A stretch of DNA of 64,000 nucleotides, from positions 5,270,001 through 5,334,000 of the forward strand of contig NZ_JAUSWV010000002.1 in the NCBI RefSeq assembly GCF_030815485.1, written 5' to 3'. The stretch's first letter is position 1. Each line of letters opens with the position of its first letter. Below, piece by piece: positions 35,754 through 43,807 of the stretch. The DNA comes from Streptomyces rishiriensis (lineage in GTDB: Bacteria > Actinomycetota > Actinomycetes > Streptomycetales > Streptomycetaceae). The position numbers and the translations under genes were made by a program. Below the pieces are notes generated by a model, which made no database searches, was not told where the DNA came from, and worked only from the letters and a program-made list of their open reading frames with translations.

Positions 35754-36733
35754 CAGACGGCCACCGTCCGTGCCGCCACCGGCCTGCGCCGTACCCGCCG
35801 CAGCGCACTCGCCCGCTGTACGTCCATCGAGTCCATGACCTCCGCGAGCACGTCCTGCGGCATTCTCCTCAGGGCGGCGGCGCACAGGGAGCGCAGTTTC
35901 CGGGCCACGGCGGGTTCGAACCTCTCGATCGAGCCGAGGTGATGTGCCATGACCGCGCAGTACGTGCGCACCGCCTTGGGCAGCAGCTGCGCGCCCTCGG
36001 GGTCCCGTGCCGTCTCCTCGATCACCTGGTCGAACGCGCGGATGAAGTCCAGCTGCCGTACGTCACCGATCTGCGTGAGGGAAGAGGCCACCCCGCGCCG
36101 GTAGTGGACGCCCAGCAGTCCCACCACCGCGAAGGTGTCCGCCTCCCGGTGGAGCTTCCAGATCCAGGGCCGGTCCTCGGCCGTCCGCAGCCCGTCGGTG
36201 AAGTGCAGCAGCCCGCGGTCGACGAGACGGCGATGGTAGACGCCGGCCCAGGCGTAGGCGTAGTCCACCGAGGTGGACCGGTCGGCGGGCAGGATCGCCT
36301 CCCGCGGGTTCAGCACCGTCCCGCGCCGGCCGTGCGGCACGCGGTGGATGCTCCGGGCCCGCCCGGTGCACTGCACGTGGTCGGTGCGGACGAAGTCGCA
36401 ACCCAGCTCCTCGATGGAGGCGAGGAGCCGGGGGAAGTGTCCCGGCGCCAGCCAGTCGTCGCCGTCCAGGAACGTCAGGTAGTCGCCACGCGCCGTGTCG
36501 ATGCCGGTGTTTCTCGCGGTGGCCAGCCCTCCGTTCCTTTCGTGTCTGACCAACACCGCGCCCGCCAGATCCCGCTCCGCGCGCGTGAGGAGTTCCGAGG
36601 TCGCGTCGGTCGAGCAGTCGTCGACCAGAATGAACTCGAAGTCGTCGCGTGCGTTGGAACGCAGGCTCTTAAGGGTGTCGGGCGCGTATTGCTGAACGTT
36701 GTAGAACGGCACGATCACGGAAAGCTTGGGCAC
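35753..36733 (-). CDS. GT2 glycosyltransferase, copy B
   Basis: The 326-residue enzyme mirrors copy A: LSVIVPFYNVQQYAPDTLKSL, FILVDDCSTDAT, FLDGDDWLAPGHF, TAEDRPWIWKLHR and GVASSLTQIGDVRQLDF. GTG at 36733 is the likely start, as the homology begins there (PKLSVIVP); a TAGGGT hexamer lies seven bases upstream, so the mRNA may be leaderless. It forms a transcriptional unit with POLYST copy B. The gap to the divergent DUF6716 gene is 198 bases and holds both promoters. Confidence 0.9.
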   Translation of the reverse strand: MPKLSVIVPFYNVQQYAPDTLKSLRSNARDDFEFILVDDCSTDATSELLTRAERDLAGAVLVRHERNGGLATARNTGIDTARGDYLTFLDGDDWLAPGHFPRLLASIEELGCDFVRTDHVQCTGRARSIHRVPHGRRGTVLNPREAILPADRSTSVDYAYAWAGVYHRRLVDRGLLHFTDGLRTAEDRPWIWKLHREADTFAVVGLLGVHYRRGVASSLTQIGDVRQLDFIRAFDQVIEETARDPEGAQLLPKAVRTYCAVMAHHLGSIERFEPAVARKLRSLCAAALRRMPQDVLAEVMDSMDVQRASALRRVRRRPVAARTVAV

Positions 36734-36931
36734 CTGCGAAACCCTAGAAGGGCCCCCGGCGGCAGAACTTTCCTGTGCGGATACGGGGGGTGAACTCGAT
36801 GTGTCGGAACGGGGCACCCCCCGCGCTTTTGGGTGATTCCCGGGCCGGTTCGGCGTTCGGTGGTCCGCTGTTAACTTGCTGTTGAGGGGTGATTGGGCCA
36901 AGCCTGGGTTTTGCTTTCTAGCGTCTTGGCT

Positions 36932-38284
36932 GTGCCAGCAAGTACTGCCAACCCCCCACGGATCGCCGTCCTCGCGGATTCCGACACCCGATGGAAATGG
37001 GGTGCGCTGACCGCGACGCGGATCGCGCCCTCCATGGAAGCCGGATCCGGGAACGGCGCGCACGTCGCCCCCGTCCTGGACGGTTTCCTGCTGCGTGGCC
37101 GGGCCACGCCCACCCCCCGCCAGCTGGCGGAGGTCGGCGTGCACGCCGACTCGCTGAGCGAGGTCACCGCCCCGGAGTTCCTGCGCGTCATGCAGCGGAC
37201 GCCGTACGACGTCCTCGTCCTCGCCCTGGTCGGCGGCGGCGTCCAGGCGGTCCTGCACGGCCTGAAGCGGATCTGGGAGGGGCGGACCGAGCGTCCCGTC
37301 GTCGTCACCGGCTATGTCGGCGTCGTCTACGAGAAGCTCGCCGACGGCCTGCTGCTGCGGCACGGCGCCGACCTCGTCCTCGCCAACTCCCGCCAGGACG
37401 CGGAGCGTTTCCGCGCCGTGTACGAGGGAGTGGGCGCCGACGCCACGTCGGTGACCGAAGTGGCCCTGCCGTTCCTGGGCGGCGCCCCGTACACGGGTGG
37501 ACACGACCCCCGCACGGTCGTCTTCGCCGCGCAGCCCTCCGTACCGGACAACCGCAGGGACCGTACGTACCTGCTCGACCGGCTGGTGAGGCACGCGCGT
37601 CTGCACCCGGAGCGGGAGGTGCTGCTGAAGCTCCGCTCCAAGCCGGGCGAGCACACCACCCACATCGAGGAGCTGCCCTACCAGAAGCTGGTGCAGAAGC
37701 TCGATCCGCCGCCCAACTTCCGCCTGGCGTACGGGAACATGGGCGAGGTCCTCGACCGCACCGACCTCATGGTCACGGTCAGTTCGACCGCCGCCCTGGA
37801 GTCCCTGCACCGCCGGATCCCCACGGTCGTCCTCACCGATCTCGGAGTGCGCGAGGCGCTCGGCAACCACCACTTCGTCGGTTCCGGCTGCCTCGCCTCC
37901 TGGGACCAGCTCGACGCCGGGCACCGGCCCGCCCCCGACGAGGAGTGGGTGGCCCGCCAGGGCGTCGCCGCCGGGGGGCCGGAGGCAGGCTCGTACGCGA
38001 CGGCCTTCGACGCGGCGCGGCAGCGGATCGTCCGACTGCTCGGCAGCCCCGGCGGACTTCCGCCCCTCACCCCCTACTACACGCCCGCCACCGCGCCCGG
38101 CTATCTGCCCGGCATCCTCGCCCGCCACCACCTCGGCCCCGACGGCAGCCCGCTGCCCGGCGCGCCCGCCGCCGACCGGGAGCCGGGCCCGGTCCGGCAG
38201 ATCGTGCGCCGGGCGGCGCGCGGCGCCTACCGGCACGGCGTGCAGCGGGTGGCCCCGGTCATCCGGCGGATGGGGGAGCTGTGA
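36932..38284 (+). CDS. DUF6716-type putative glycosyltransferase
   Basis: The 450-residue protein begins PASTANPPRIAVLADSDTRWKWG. It has a GT-B-like look: a Rossmann start, VLALVGGGVQAVLHGLKR, an internal HGADLVLANS, then LLKLRSKPGEHTTH and VTVSSTAALESLHRRIPTVVL, where the Ser-Ser-Thr motif recalls sialyltransferase-like folds. The GTG start follows TAGCGT by seven bases without a ribosome site. It heads the operon that makes the activated nonulosonic acid, so a transfer reaction is likely, but acceptor and donor are unknown. Confidence 0.72.
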   Translation: MPASTANPPRIAVLADSDTRWKWGALTATRIAPSMEAGSGNGAHVAPVLDGFLLRGRATPTPRQLAEVGVHADSLSEVTAPEFLRVMQRTPYDVLVLALVGGGVQAVLHGLKRIWEGRTERPVVVTGYVGVVYEKLADGLLLRHGADLVLANSRQDAERFRAVYEGVGADATSVTEVALPFLGGAPYTGGHDPRTVVFAAQPSVPDNRRDRTYLLDRLVRHARLHPEREVLLKLRSKPGEHTTHIEELPYQKLVQKLDPPPNFRLAYGNMGEVLDRTDLMVTVSSTAALESLHRRIPTVVLTDLGVREALGNHHFVGSGCLASWDQLDAGHRPAPDEEWVARQGVAAGGPEAGSYATAFDAARQRIVRLLGSPGGLPPLTPYYTPATAPGYLPGILARHHLGPDGSPLPGAPAADREPGPVRQIVRRAARGAYRHGVQRVAPVIRRMGEL

Positions 38285-38304
38285 CCCGTCAAGGAGAGAA
38301 ACCC

Positions 38305-39546
38305 ATGTCCGACACACCAGCCGGGGTGCGCCGTGTGCTCGCGGTGATCCCGGCGCGCGGCGGCTCCAAGGGCGTGCCCGCGAAGAACCTCGCGCCGGTG
38401 GGGGGCGTACCGCTCGTCACCCGCGCGGTCCGCGAGTGCCGGGCGACCCGCCTCGTGACGGACGTCGTCGTCTCCACCGACGACCACGCCATCGCGGCCG
38501 CGGCGCGCGAGGCGGGCGCGGAGGTCGTGCTGCGCCCGGCTGCCATCGCCGGCGACACCGCGACCTCCGAGGCGGCCGTCCTGCACGCCCTGGACGCCCA
38601 CGAGGCGCTGCACGGCTCCCCGGCCGACGCCGTCCTGCTCGTGCAGTGCACCAGCCCCTTCCTCGTCCGCGACGACATCGACGGGGTCGCCTCGGCCGTC
38701 GTCGAGCAGGGCGCCGACACCGCGGTGACGGTGGTCCCCTTCCACGGCTTCGTCTGGCGTGACGCGGACGCCGGCGGGGAGGCCGACGCGGGTACCGGCC
38801 CGGCCGGCGGCTTCGGGGTCAACCACGACAAGTCCTTCCGCCCCCGCCGCCAGGACCGCCCCCGGGACCTCCTGGAGACCGGCGCCGCCTACGCCATGGA
38901 GACCCGGGGCTTCCGTGCGCACGGCCACCGCTTCTTCGGCCGCACGGAACTCGTCCGCACCGACCCGGCCCGCGTCCTGGAGATCGACGACCCGCACGAT
39001 CTGGCCCGGGCGAGGGCGCTGGCGCCCCTCTTCGACACGAACCGGCCCGGTTCCCTCCCCACCGCCGCCGACATCGACGCCGTCGTCCTCGACTTCGACG
39101 GCACCCAGACCGACGACCGGGCGCTGATCGACTCCGACGGACGGGAGTTCGTCTCCGTGCACCGCGGCGACGGCCTCGGCATCGCCGCCCTGCGCAGGGC
39201 GGGCCTGCGGATGCTGATCCTGTCGACCGAACAGAACCCGGTCGTCGCCGCCCGGGCCCGGAAGCTGAGGCTCCCGGTCCTGCACGGCATCGACCGCAAG
39301 GACCTCGCGCTCAAGCAGTGGTGCGAGGAACAGGGCATCGCGCCGGAGCGTGTGCTCTACGCGGGCAACGACGTCAACGACCTGCCCTGCTTCGCCCTCG
39401 TGGGCTGGCCGGTGGCGGTCGCGAGCGCCCACGACGTCGTACGCGGCGCCGCACGCGCGGTCACCACCCTCCCCGGCGGCGACGGCGCGATCCGGGAGAT
39501 CGCCGGCTGGCTCCTCGGACCCTCTCTCGACACCCCCACCAGGTAA
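38305..39546 (+). CDS. Fused CMP-nonulosonate cytidylyltransferase / KdsC-like HAD phosphatase
   Basis: The 413-residue protein joins two activities. Residues 1-235 are a NeuA/KdsB-type cytidylyltransferase (LAVIPARGGSKGVPAKNLAPVGG, VVVSTDDHAIA, LLVQCTSPF, ETGAAYAM). Residues 250-405 are a KdsC-like HAD domain (VVLDFDGTQTDDRALIDSDG with the two Asp of motif I, LILSTEQN motif II, and LYAGNDVNDLPC motif IV). This would dephosphorylate a nonulosonate-9-phosphate and load it onto CMP. ATG at 38305 has AAGGAG six bases upstream. A phosphatase is expected if the NeuB partner uses a sugar phosphate. Confidence 0.9.
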   Translation: MSDTPAGVRRVLAVIPARGGSKGVPAKNLAPVGGVPLVTRAVRECRATRLVTDVVVSTDDHAIAAAAREAGAEVVLRPAAIAGDTATSEAAVLHALDAHEALHGSPADAVLLVQCTSPFLVRDDIDGVASAVVEQGADTAVTVVPFHGFVWRDADAGGEADAGTGPAGGFGVNHDKSFRPRRQDRPRDLLETGAAYAMETRGFRAHGHRFFGRTELVRTDPARVLEIDDPHDLARARALAPLFDTNRPGSLPTAADIDAVVLDFDGTQTDDRALIDSDGREFVSVHRGDGLGIAALRRAGLRMLILSTEQNPVVAARARKLRLPVLHGIDRKDLALKQWCEEQGIAPERVLYAGNDVNDLPCFALVGWPVAVASAHDVVRGAARAVTTLPGGDGAIREIAGWLLGPSLDTPTR

Positions 39547-39559
39547 GGAAATCCCCGCC

Positions 39560-40498
39560 ATGAGCACCAACTCCCGTCTGCGCAGCTTCGGTTCCCGCGA
39601 GGTCGGTCCCGGCAGGCCCGTCTACATCTGCGGCGAGATCGGCATCAACCACAACGGCGAGATCGAGAACGCCCTCAAGCTGATCGACGCGGCCGCCGAG
39701 GCCGGCTGCGACGCCGTCAAGTTCCAGAAGCGCACCCCGGAGATCTGCACCCCGCGCGACCAGTGGGACATCGAGCGCGACACCCCCTGGGGCCGCATGA
39801 CCTACATCGACTACCGCCACCGCGTCGAGTTCGGCGAGGACGAGTACCGGCAGATCGACGAGTACTGCGAGGAGAAGGGCATCGCCTGGTTCGCGTCCCC
39901 GTGGGACGCCGAGGCGGTCGCCTTCCTGGAGAAGTTCGACGTTCCCGCGCACAAGGTGGCGTCCGCCTCGCTGACGGACGACGAGCTGCTGCGCGCCCTG
40001 CGCGGCACCGGCCGCGCCGTCATCCTCTCCACCGGCATGTCGACGCCGAAGCAGATCCGGCACGCCGTCGAGGTGCTGGGCAGCGACAACATCCTCATGT
40101 GCCACGCCACGTCGACCTACCCGGCGAAGGCCGAGGAGCTCAACCTCCGCGTGATCAACACGCTGGAGAAGGAGTTCCCGAACGTCCCGATCGGCTACTC
40201 CGGCCACGAGACCGGCCTCCAGACCACCCTCGCCGCAGTCGCCCTCGGCGCCGCCTTCGTCGAACGTCACATCACCCTCGACCGCGCGATGTGGGGCTCC
40301 GACCAGGCCGCCTCCGTCGAGCCGGGCGGTCTCACCCGCCTCGTCCGCGACATCCGCACCATCGAGGCCTCCCTCGGCGACGGCGTCAAGAAGGTCTACG
40401 AGTCCGAGCTCGGCCCCATGAAGAAGCTGCGCCGTGTGCCGGGCGTCGTCGCGGAGGCGGAGATCGCGGCGGCGGCGGGCGAACCGGTCGCGGTGTGA
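39560..40498 (+). CDS. NeuB-type nonulosonic acid synthase without the SAF domain
   Basis: The 312-residue TIM-barrel enzyme condenses phosphoenolpyruvate with a mannose-type sugar to form a nonulosonic acid. Motifs: YICGEIGINHNGE, AVKFQKRTPE, LSTGMST, IGYSGHE and FVERHITLDR (metal-binding His). The usual NeuB is about 345 residues with a C-terminal antifreeze-like (SAF) domain; this one stops after KKLRRVPGVVAEAE. In the Neisseria enzyme that domain contacts the N-acetyl group of ManNAc, so its loss fits a sugar lacking N-acetyl (mannose or its phosphate, giving Kdn). Operon with the fused synthetase. Confidence 0.9.
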   Translation: MSTNSRLRSFGSREVGPGRPVYICGEIGINHNGEIENALKLIDAAAEAGCDAVKFQKRTPEICTPRDQWDIERDTPWGRMTYIDYRHRVEFGEDEYRQIDEYCEEKGIAWFASPWDAEAVAFLEKFDVPAHKVASASLTDDELLRALRGTGRAVILSTGMSTPKQIRHAVEVLGSDNILMCHATSTYPAKAEELNLRVINTLEKEFPNVPIGYSGHETGLQTTLAAVALGAAFVERHITLDRAMWGSDQAASVEPGGLTRLVRDIRTIEASLGDGVKKVYESELGPMKKLRRVPGVVAEAEIAAAAGEPVAV

Positions 40499-40541
40499 CC
40501 TCGATACCCCTCCGAGTGCCTTACGGGACGGTCGTCCGACG

Positions 40542-41633
40542 ATGAGCCCTCGCGCCGGGAAGAACTCCGGCCACACCTCCCCCACCCTCGCCTTCGTCGA
40601 GAGTCCGGTGCAGCTCCTGAACGTCCTGGAGTGGGCGTACGCCCAAGACCTCCGGCCGGGACAGGAGCCCGGCGCGGGGCTGACCCTCGTCGTCCTGTCC
40701 CCGACCGACCCGATGACCCGCGGCCAGCTGCGCCGTACGGCCGAGCTGGCCCGCCGGGAAGGGCACACGGTCCGCTGGGAGGAGGCCCGCGGCGGCGCCC
40801 TGGCGCCCTTCCGCACGATCGGGGGCCTCGCCCCGCTGCTGCGGCGCGCGGAACGGATGGTGATGGGCGACCCGTTCTCCCGTTACGTCCAGCTGCTGCT
40901 GACCATCACCAGGGCCGGCGAACTGGTCGTGGTGGACGACGGGACGGCGACGATGGAGTTCGTGGGCCAGCTGGCGCGCGGCGAACGCCTCGTCCGCTGG
41001 CACCGCAAGGGCGGCCGCACGGGCCCCCGCGACGTGCTCTTCGCCCCGGTGTCCGCCGCGGCCCGCCGCCGGCTGACCCCCGGCGCGGACGGCGGGGTCG
41101 AGGTCTTCTCCTCCATGCCCATGAAGGAGGTCCCCGACGGCGTCACGCTCACGTCCAACGCCTTCGCCTGGACCCGTGCCCGCTTCGGCCCGCCGCGCGT
41201 GACGAAGAGCGCGGACATGGTCGGCACCTCGCTGGTGGAGACCGGCGTCGTGGACGTCGACCGCTATGTGGAGGCGGTCCGGACCCTGGCCCGGGCCCAC
41301 GGCGTGACCCGCTACTTCGCCCACCGCCGGGAGAGCACGGAGAAGCTCCACCGGCTGGCCGTCGAGACCGGACTGGAGGTGGTCCGCCCGGACCTCCCGC
41401 TGGAACTGATCGCCCGCCGCGGTCCCATCGGCCGGACCGTCCTCAGCTTCCCGTCGACGGTCGTCCACACCCTGCCGCTGGCCCTGTCCGGCACCGACGT
41501 CCGCGTCGCGGTCTGCGACATCGATCCGGCCTGGCTGACGGAACACGCCTCGCCCAGAGCGCAGGGTTTCCTGTCCGGGGTGACGGGCACGGCGAAGGAC
41601 GTCCACCGCCTGGCAGCGGTGAGCGTGCTCTGA
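40542..41633 (+). CDS. Sialyltransferase-like glycosyltransferase
   Basis: The 363-residue protein has a GT-B-type start (TLAFVESPVQLLNVLEWAY), an acidic-acidic-Gly motif VVVDDGTATMEFV, a His motif YFAHRRES and a Ser-Thr motif SFPSTVVHTLPLAL. These three motifs in this order define GT38/52/80-like bacterial sialyltransferases. It is the last gene of the nonulosonate operon, directly after neuB, so CMP-Kdn or a similar sugar is the likely donor. ATG at 40542 is chosen because the frame before it overlaps neuB and lacks homology. Confidence 0.78.
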   Translation: MSPRAGKNSGHTSPTLAFVESPVQLLNVLEWAYAQDLRPGQEPGAGLTLVVLSPTDPMTRGQLRRTAELARREGHTVRWEEARGGALAPFRTIGGLAPLLRRAERMVMGDPFSRYVQLLLTITRAGELVVVDDGTATMEFVGQLARGERLVRWHRKGGRTGPRDVLFAPVSAAARRRLTPGADGGVEVFSSMPMKEVPDGVTLTSNAFAWTRARFGPPRVTKSADMVGTSLVETGVVDVDRYVEAVRTLARAHGVTRYFAHRRESTEKLHRLAVETGLEVVRPDLPLELIARRGPIGRTVLSFPSTVVHTLPLALSGTDVRVAVCDIDPAWLTEHASPRAQGFLSGVTGTAKDVHRLAAVSVL

Positions 41634-41662
41634 GACGCCCGGGAGGGCCGGGACCAGGACGA

Positions 41663-41914
41663 CTATCCGCCGCCGCCCCGTGGAGGCGGCGGTTCCGTCC
41701 GTTCCTCCTCCCAACGGCCGAACCCGTCGAAGAAGCTTTCCTCGCGCTCGGCGTACGCCCTGTCGCGCCACCAGGTGAACGCCCACAGCGCGCCCCCGAG
41801 CACACACGCCGTGAGGGCCATCGCCGCCAGCCCGGTCAGCGCCAGCGCCGCCACGCCCCTCGCCAGCACCCCGGGAATGTTCTCCTCGCCACACCCGCAC
41901 GTCATCGTCTCCAT
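41663..41914 (-). CDS. Small single-pass membrane protein
   Basis: The 83-residue product starts METMTCGCGEENIPGVLARG, has a helix at about 22-47 and a Trp/Arg/Glu segment (WAFTWWRDRAYAEREESFF) and ends PPPPRGGGG, where the last codons form a hairpin. The ATG at 41914 has AGGGTG upstream. The CxC near the start could bind a metal. No family was recognised; weak evidence apart from codon use. The 291-base stretch to 42205 holds nothing else clear. Confidence 0.45.
   Translation of the reverse strand: METMTCGCGEENIPGVLARGVAALALTGLAAMALTACVLGGALWAFTWWRDRAYAEREESFFDGFGRWEEERTEPPPPRGGGG
41667..41692. terminator. Hairpin at the convergent gene ends
   Basis: CCGCCGCC (41667-41674) pairs with GGCGGCGG (41685-41692). 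It overlaps the last codons of the small membrane protein and lies just after the sialyltransferase-like gene, so it can serve both. Confidence 0.45.
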
Positions 41915-42205
41915 GACGGCACCCTGCACGGACGGACCCGTGCGGTGGCCCACCGTGGCCCGTTCGCTGCACGGAGTTGATGATTCCGGCATCGGTTCCG
42001 GTAGTTGGACAAACCCAGCGTGCCTCGAGCGGTCCGTGGTATCCGTGAAGGGTAGGAAGAACTGTGGGTGCCTGCCGAAAAGCCGGTCAAGTATACCCAA
42101 CCACCACAGCAGCCATGCGCCGCGCGGCCAACTTTTCTTCGCCTAACGGGTTGAACTTTTGTTGATCGGGTCAGTTGACCGCCCCGGCGTCCTACCCTTC
42201 AGAGG

Positions 42206-43510
42206 GTGAAGCAACTGATGTCCCGAGAGTCCGAGGCCGATCCGTCAGGGGAAGACGTGCTCCCCGGTGCACTTCCGGGTGCGCTGTCCGGAGCCCTTCC
42301 CGGCACCTTGCCCGAGGCGCTGCGCGCAGAGCTCGTGGCCTTCCGCCGCGACATGCACATGCACCCCGAGCTGGGCAACCAGGAGTTCCGTACGACGGCC
42401 GCGATCAAGGCCCGCCTCGAGAAGGCGGGCCTCCAGCCGCGCGTACTCGCCGTGGGGACCGGCCTCATCTGTGACATCGGGACCGTGGGCGGAGGGGGCG
42501 TGGCGGGCGCCGGGGCCGACGGCGTTCCGGTCCTGGCGATGCGCGCGGACATCGACGCGCTGCCCATCCCGGACACGAAGACCGAGTGCGCGTACCGCTC
42601 GAAGGTGCCGGACCGCGCGCACGCCTGCGGGCACGACGTGCACACCACCGTCGTCCTCGGCGCCGGACTCGTCCTCGCCGAGCTGCACCGGCAGGGCCGG
42701 CTCCCGCGTCCCGTGCGGCTGATCTTCCAGCCCGCCGAGGAGGTCCTGCCCGGCGGTGCCGCCGACGCCATCGAGGACGGGGCGCTGGACGGGGTCGGGC
42801 GGATCATCGCCGTGCACTGCGACCCGCGCGTGGACGCGGGCAAGGTCGGGCTGCGGGAGGGCGCCATCACCTCCGCCTGCGACCGGCTGGAGATCTCGCT
42901 GGACGGGCCCGGCGGCCACACCGCCCGCCCGCACCTGACGACCGACCTCGTGACCGCCGTCGCCCGGGTCGTCACCGACGTGCCCGCGCTGGTCGGCCGC
43001 CGCGTCGACACCCGGGCCGGGCTGGCCGTCACCTGGGGCCGGATCGAGAGCGGGCACGCCCCGAACGTGATCCCGCAGCACGCCGAGCTCGCCGGGACCG
43101 TCCGCTGCCTGGACATCGAGGCGTGGCGGCAGGCCCCGGACATCGTCGTCGCGGCGATCGACGAGGTCGCCAACCTGCACCGGGCCAAGTCGGAGATCAA
43201 CTACGTGCGCGGCGTCCCGCCCGTCGTCAACGACGGTGACGTCGCCGGGCTGCTGCGGGACGCCATGGTCGCCCGGCGCGGCGAGGAGGCGGTGGAGGGC
43301 ACCGAGCAGAGCCTCGGCGGCGAGGACTTCTCCTGGTACCTCGAGCGGGTGCCCGGCGCGATGGCCCGGCTCGGGGTCCGCCCGCCCGGCGAGCGCACCG
43401 TGCGCGACCTGCACCAGGGCGACTTCGACGCGGACGAGTCCGCGATCACCGTCGGCGTGGAGCTCTTCACGGCGGCCGCGCTGCTGGACGCGGCGACGCG
43501 CGCCCACTGA
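42206..43510 (+). CDS. M20D-family amidohydrolase/aminoacylase
   Basis: The 434-residue enzyme has the M20 metal motifs FRRDMHMHPELGNQEF, RADIDALPI, HACGHDVHTTVVLG, FQPAEE and a C-terminal GGEDFSWYLERVPGA. Family members hydrolyse N-acyl amino acids, hippurate or indole-acetyl conjugates in the cytosol. A repetitive lead (GALPGALSGALPGTLPE) precedes the domain. The GTG at 42206 follows a TACCCT hexamer by seven bases and may be leaderless; ATG 42218 is an alternative. An inverted repeat GGTCAGTTGACC at 42169-42180 may bind a regulator. Confidence 0.9.
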   Translation: MKQLMSRESEADPSGEDVLPGALPGALSGALPGTLPEALRAELVAFRRDMHMHPELGNQEFRTTAAIKARLEKAGLQPRVLAVGTGLICDIGTVGGGGVAGAGADGVPVLAMRADIDALPIPDTKTECAYRSKVPDRAHACGHDVHTTVVLGAGLVLAELHRQGRLPRPVRLIFQPAEEVLPGGAADAIEDGALDGVGRIIAVHCDPRVDAGKVGLREGAITSACDRLEISLDGPGGHTARPHLTTDLVTAVARVVTDVPALVGRRVDTRAGLAVTWGRIESGHAPNVIPQHAELAGTVRCLDIEAWRQAPDIVVAAIDEVANLHRAKSEINYVRGVPPVVNDGDVAGLLRDAMVARRGEEAVEGTEQSLGGEDFSWYLERVPGAMARLGVRPPGERTVRDLHQGDFDADESAITVGVELFTAAALLDAATRAH

Positions 43511-43554
43511 GGGGACCAGGTCGCCCACTGCGGGAACCCGGCGAGGAGCCCGGG

Positions 43555-43583
43555 CGAAGGGGTGCCGGAAAGGCGCCCCTTCG
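43555..43583 (+). terminator. Terminator after the amidohydrolase gene
   Basis: CGAAGGGGTGCC pairs with GGCGCCCCTTCG (one G-T pair) across the loop GGAAA, followed by TCCCCTTGT. Confidence 0.75.
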
Positions 43584-43682
43584 TCCCCTTGTGTCACCCA
43601 CCCGTAACCCCGGGGACGCGGCTGTAACCCGGCGTCGGCACGAATCGGTAACGGCCCGGAGAAACCCCGTTCCCCTGCGCGT

Positions 43683-43694
43683 CTACGCGCGTTA
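43683..43694. promoter_or_regulatory. Nucleoside-regulon palindrome, copy 1 (CTACGCGCGTTA)
   Basis: This copy differs from the perfect CTACGCGCGTAG only at its right end. It lies 125 bases before the first BMP lipoprotein gene. The surrounding 55 bases (starting TCGGTAACGG) align with the sequence before the second lipoprotein gene, so the whole promoter was duplicated with the gene. Confidence 0.6.
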
Positions 43695-43807
43695 CTGTGC
43701 GCCGGAATCGCCACCGGGAAAGGCTTGTTGGGGGAGCCCTCCCGCACGGCGCCATCAAGGGGAAAGCGGGCCGGTCACGGCGCCGTGGGGATGAAGGGGT
43801 GCTTGCT

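Noticed and set aside
42098..42100. TTG start giving a longer form (145 residues) of the small membrane protein
   Set aside because: The added N terminus has no ribosome site and looks unrelated; the internal ATG at 41914 with AGGGTG upstream is more sensible.
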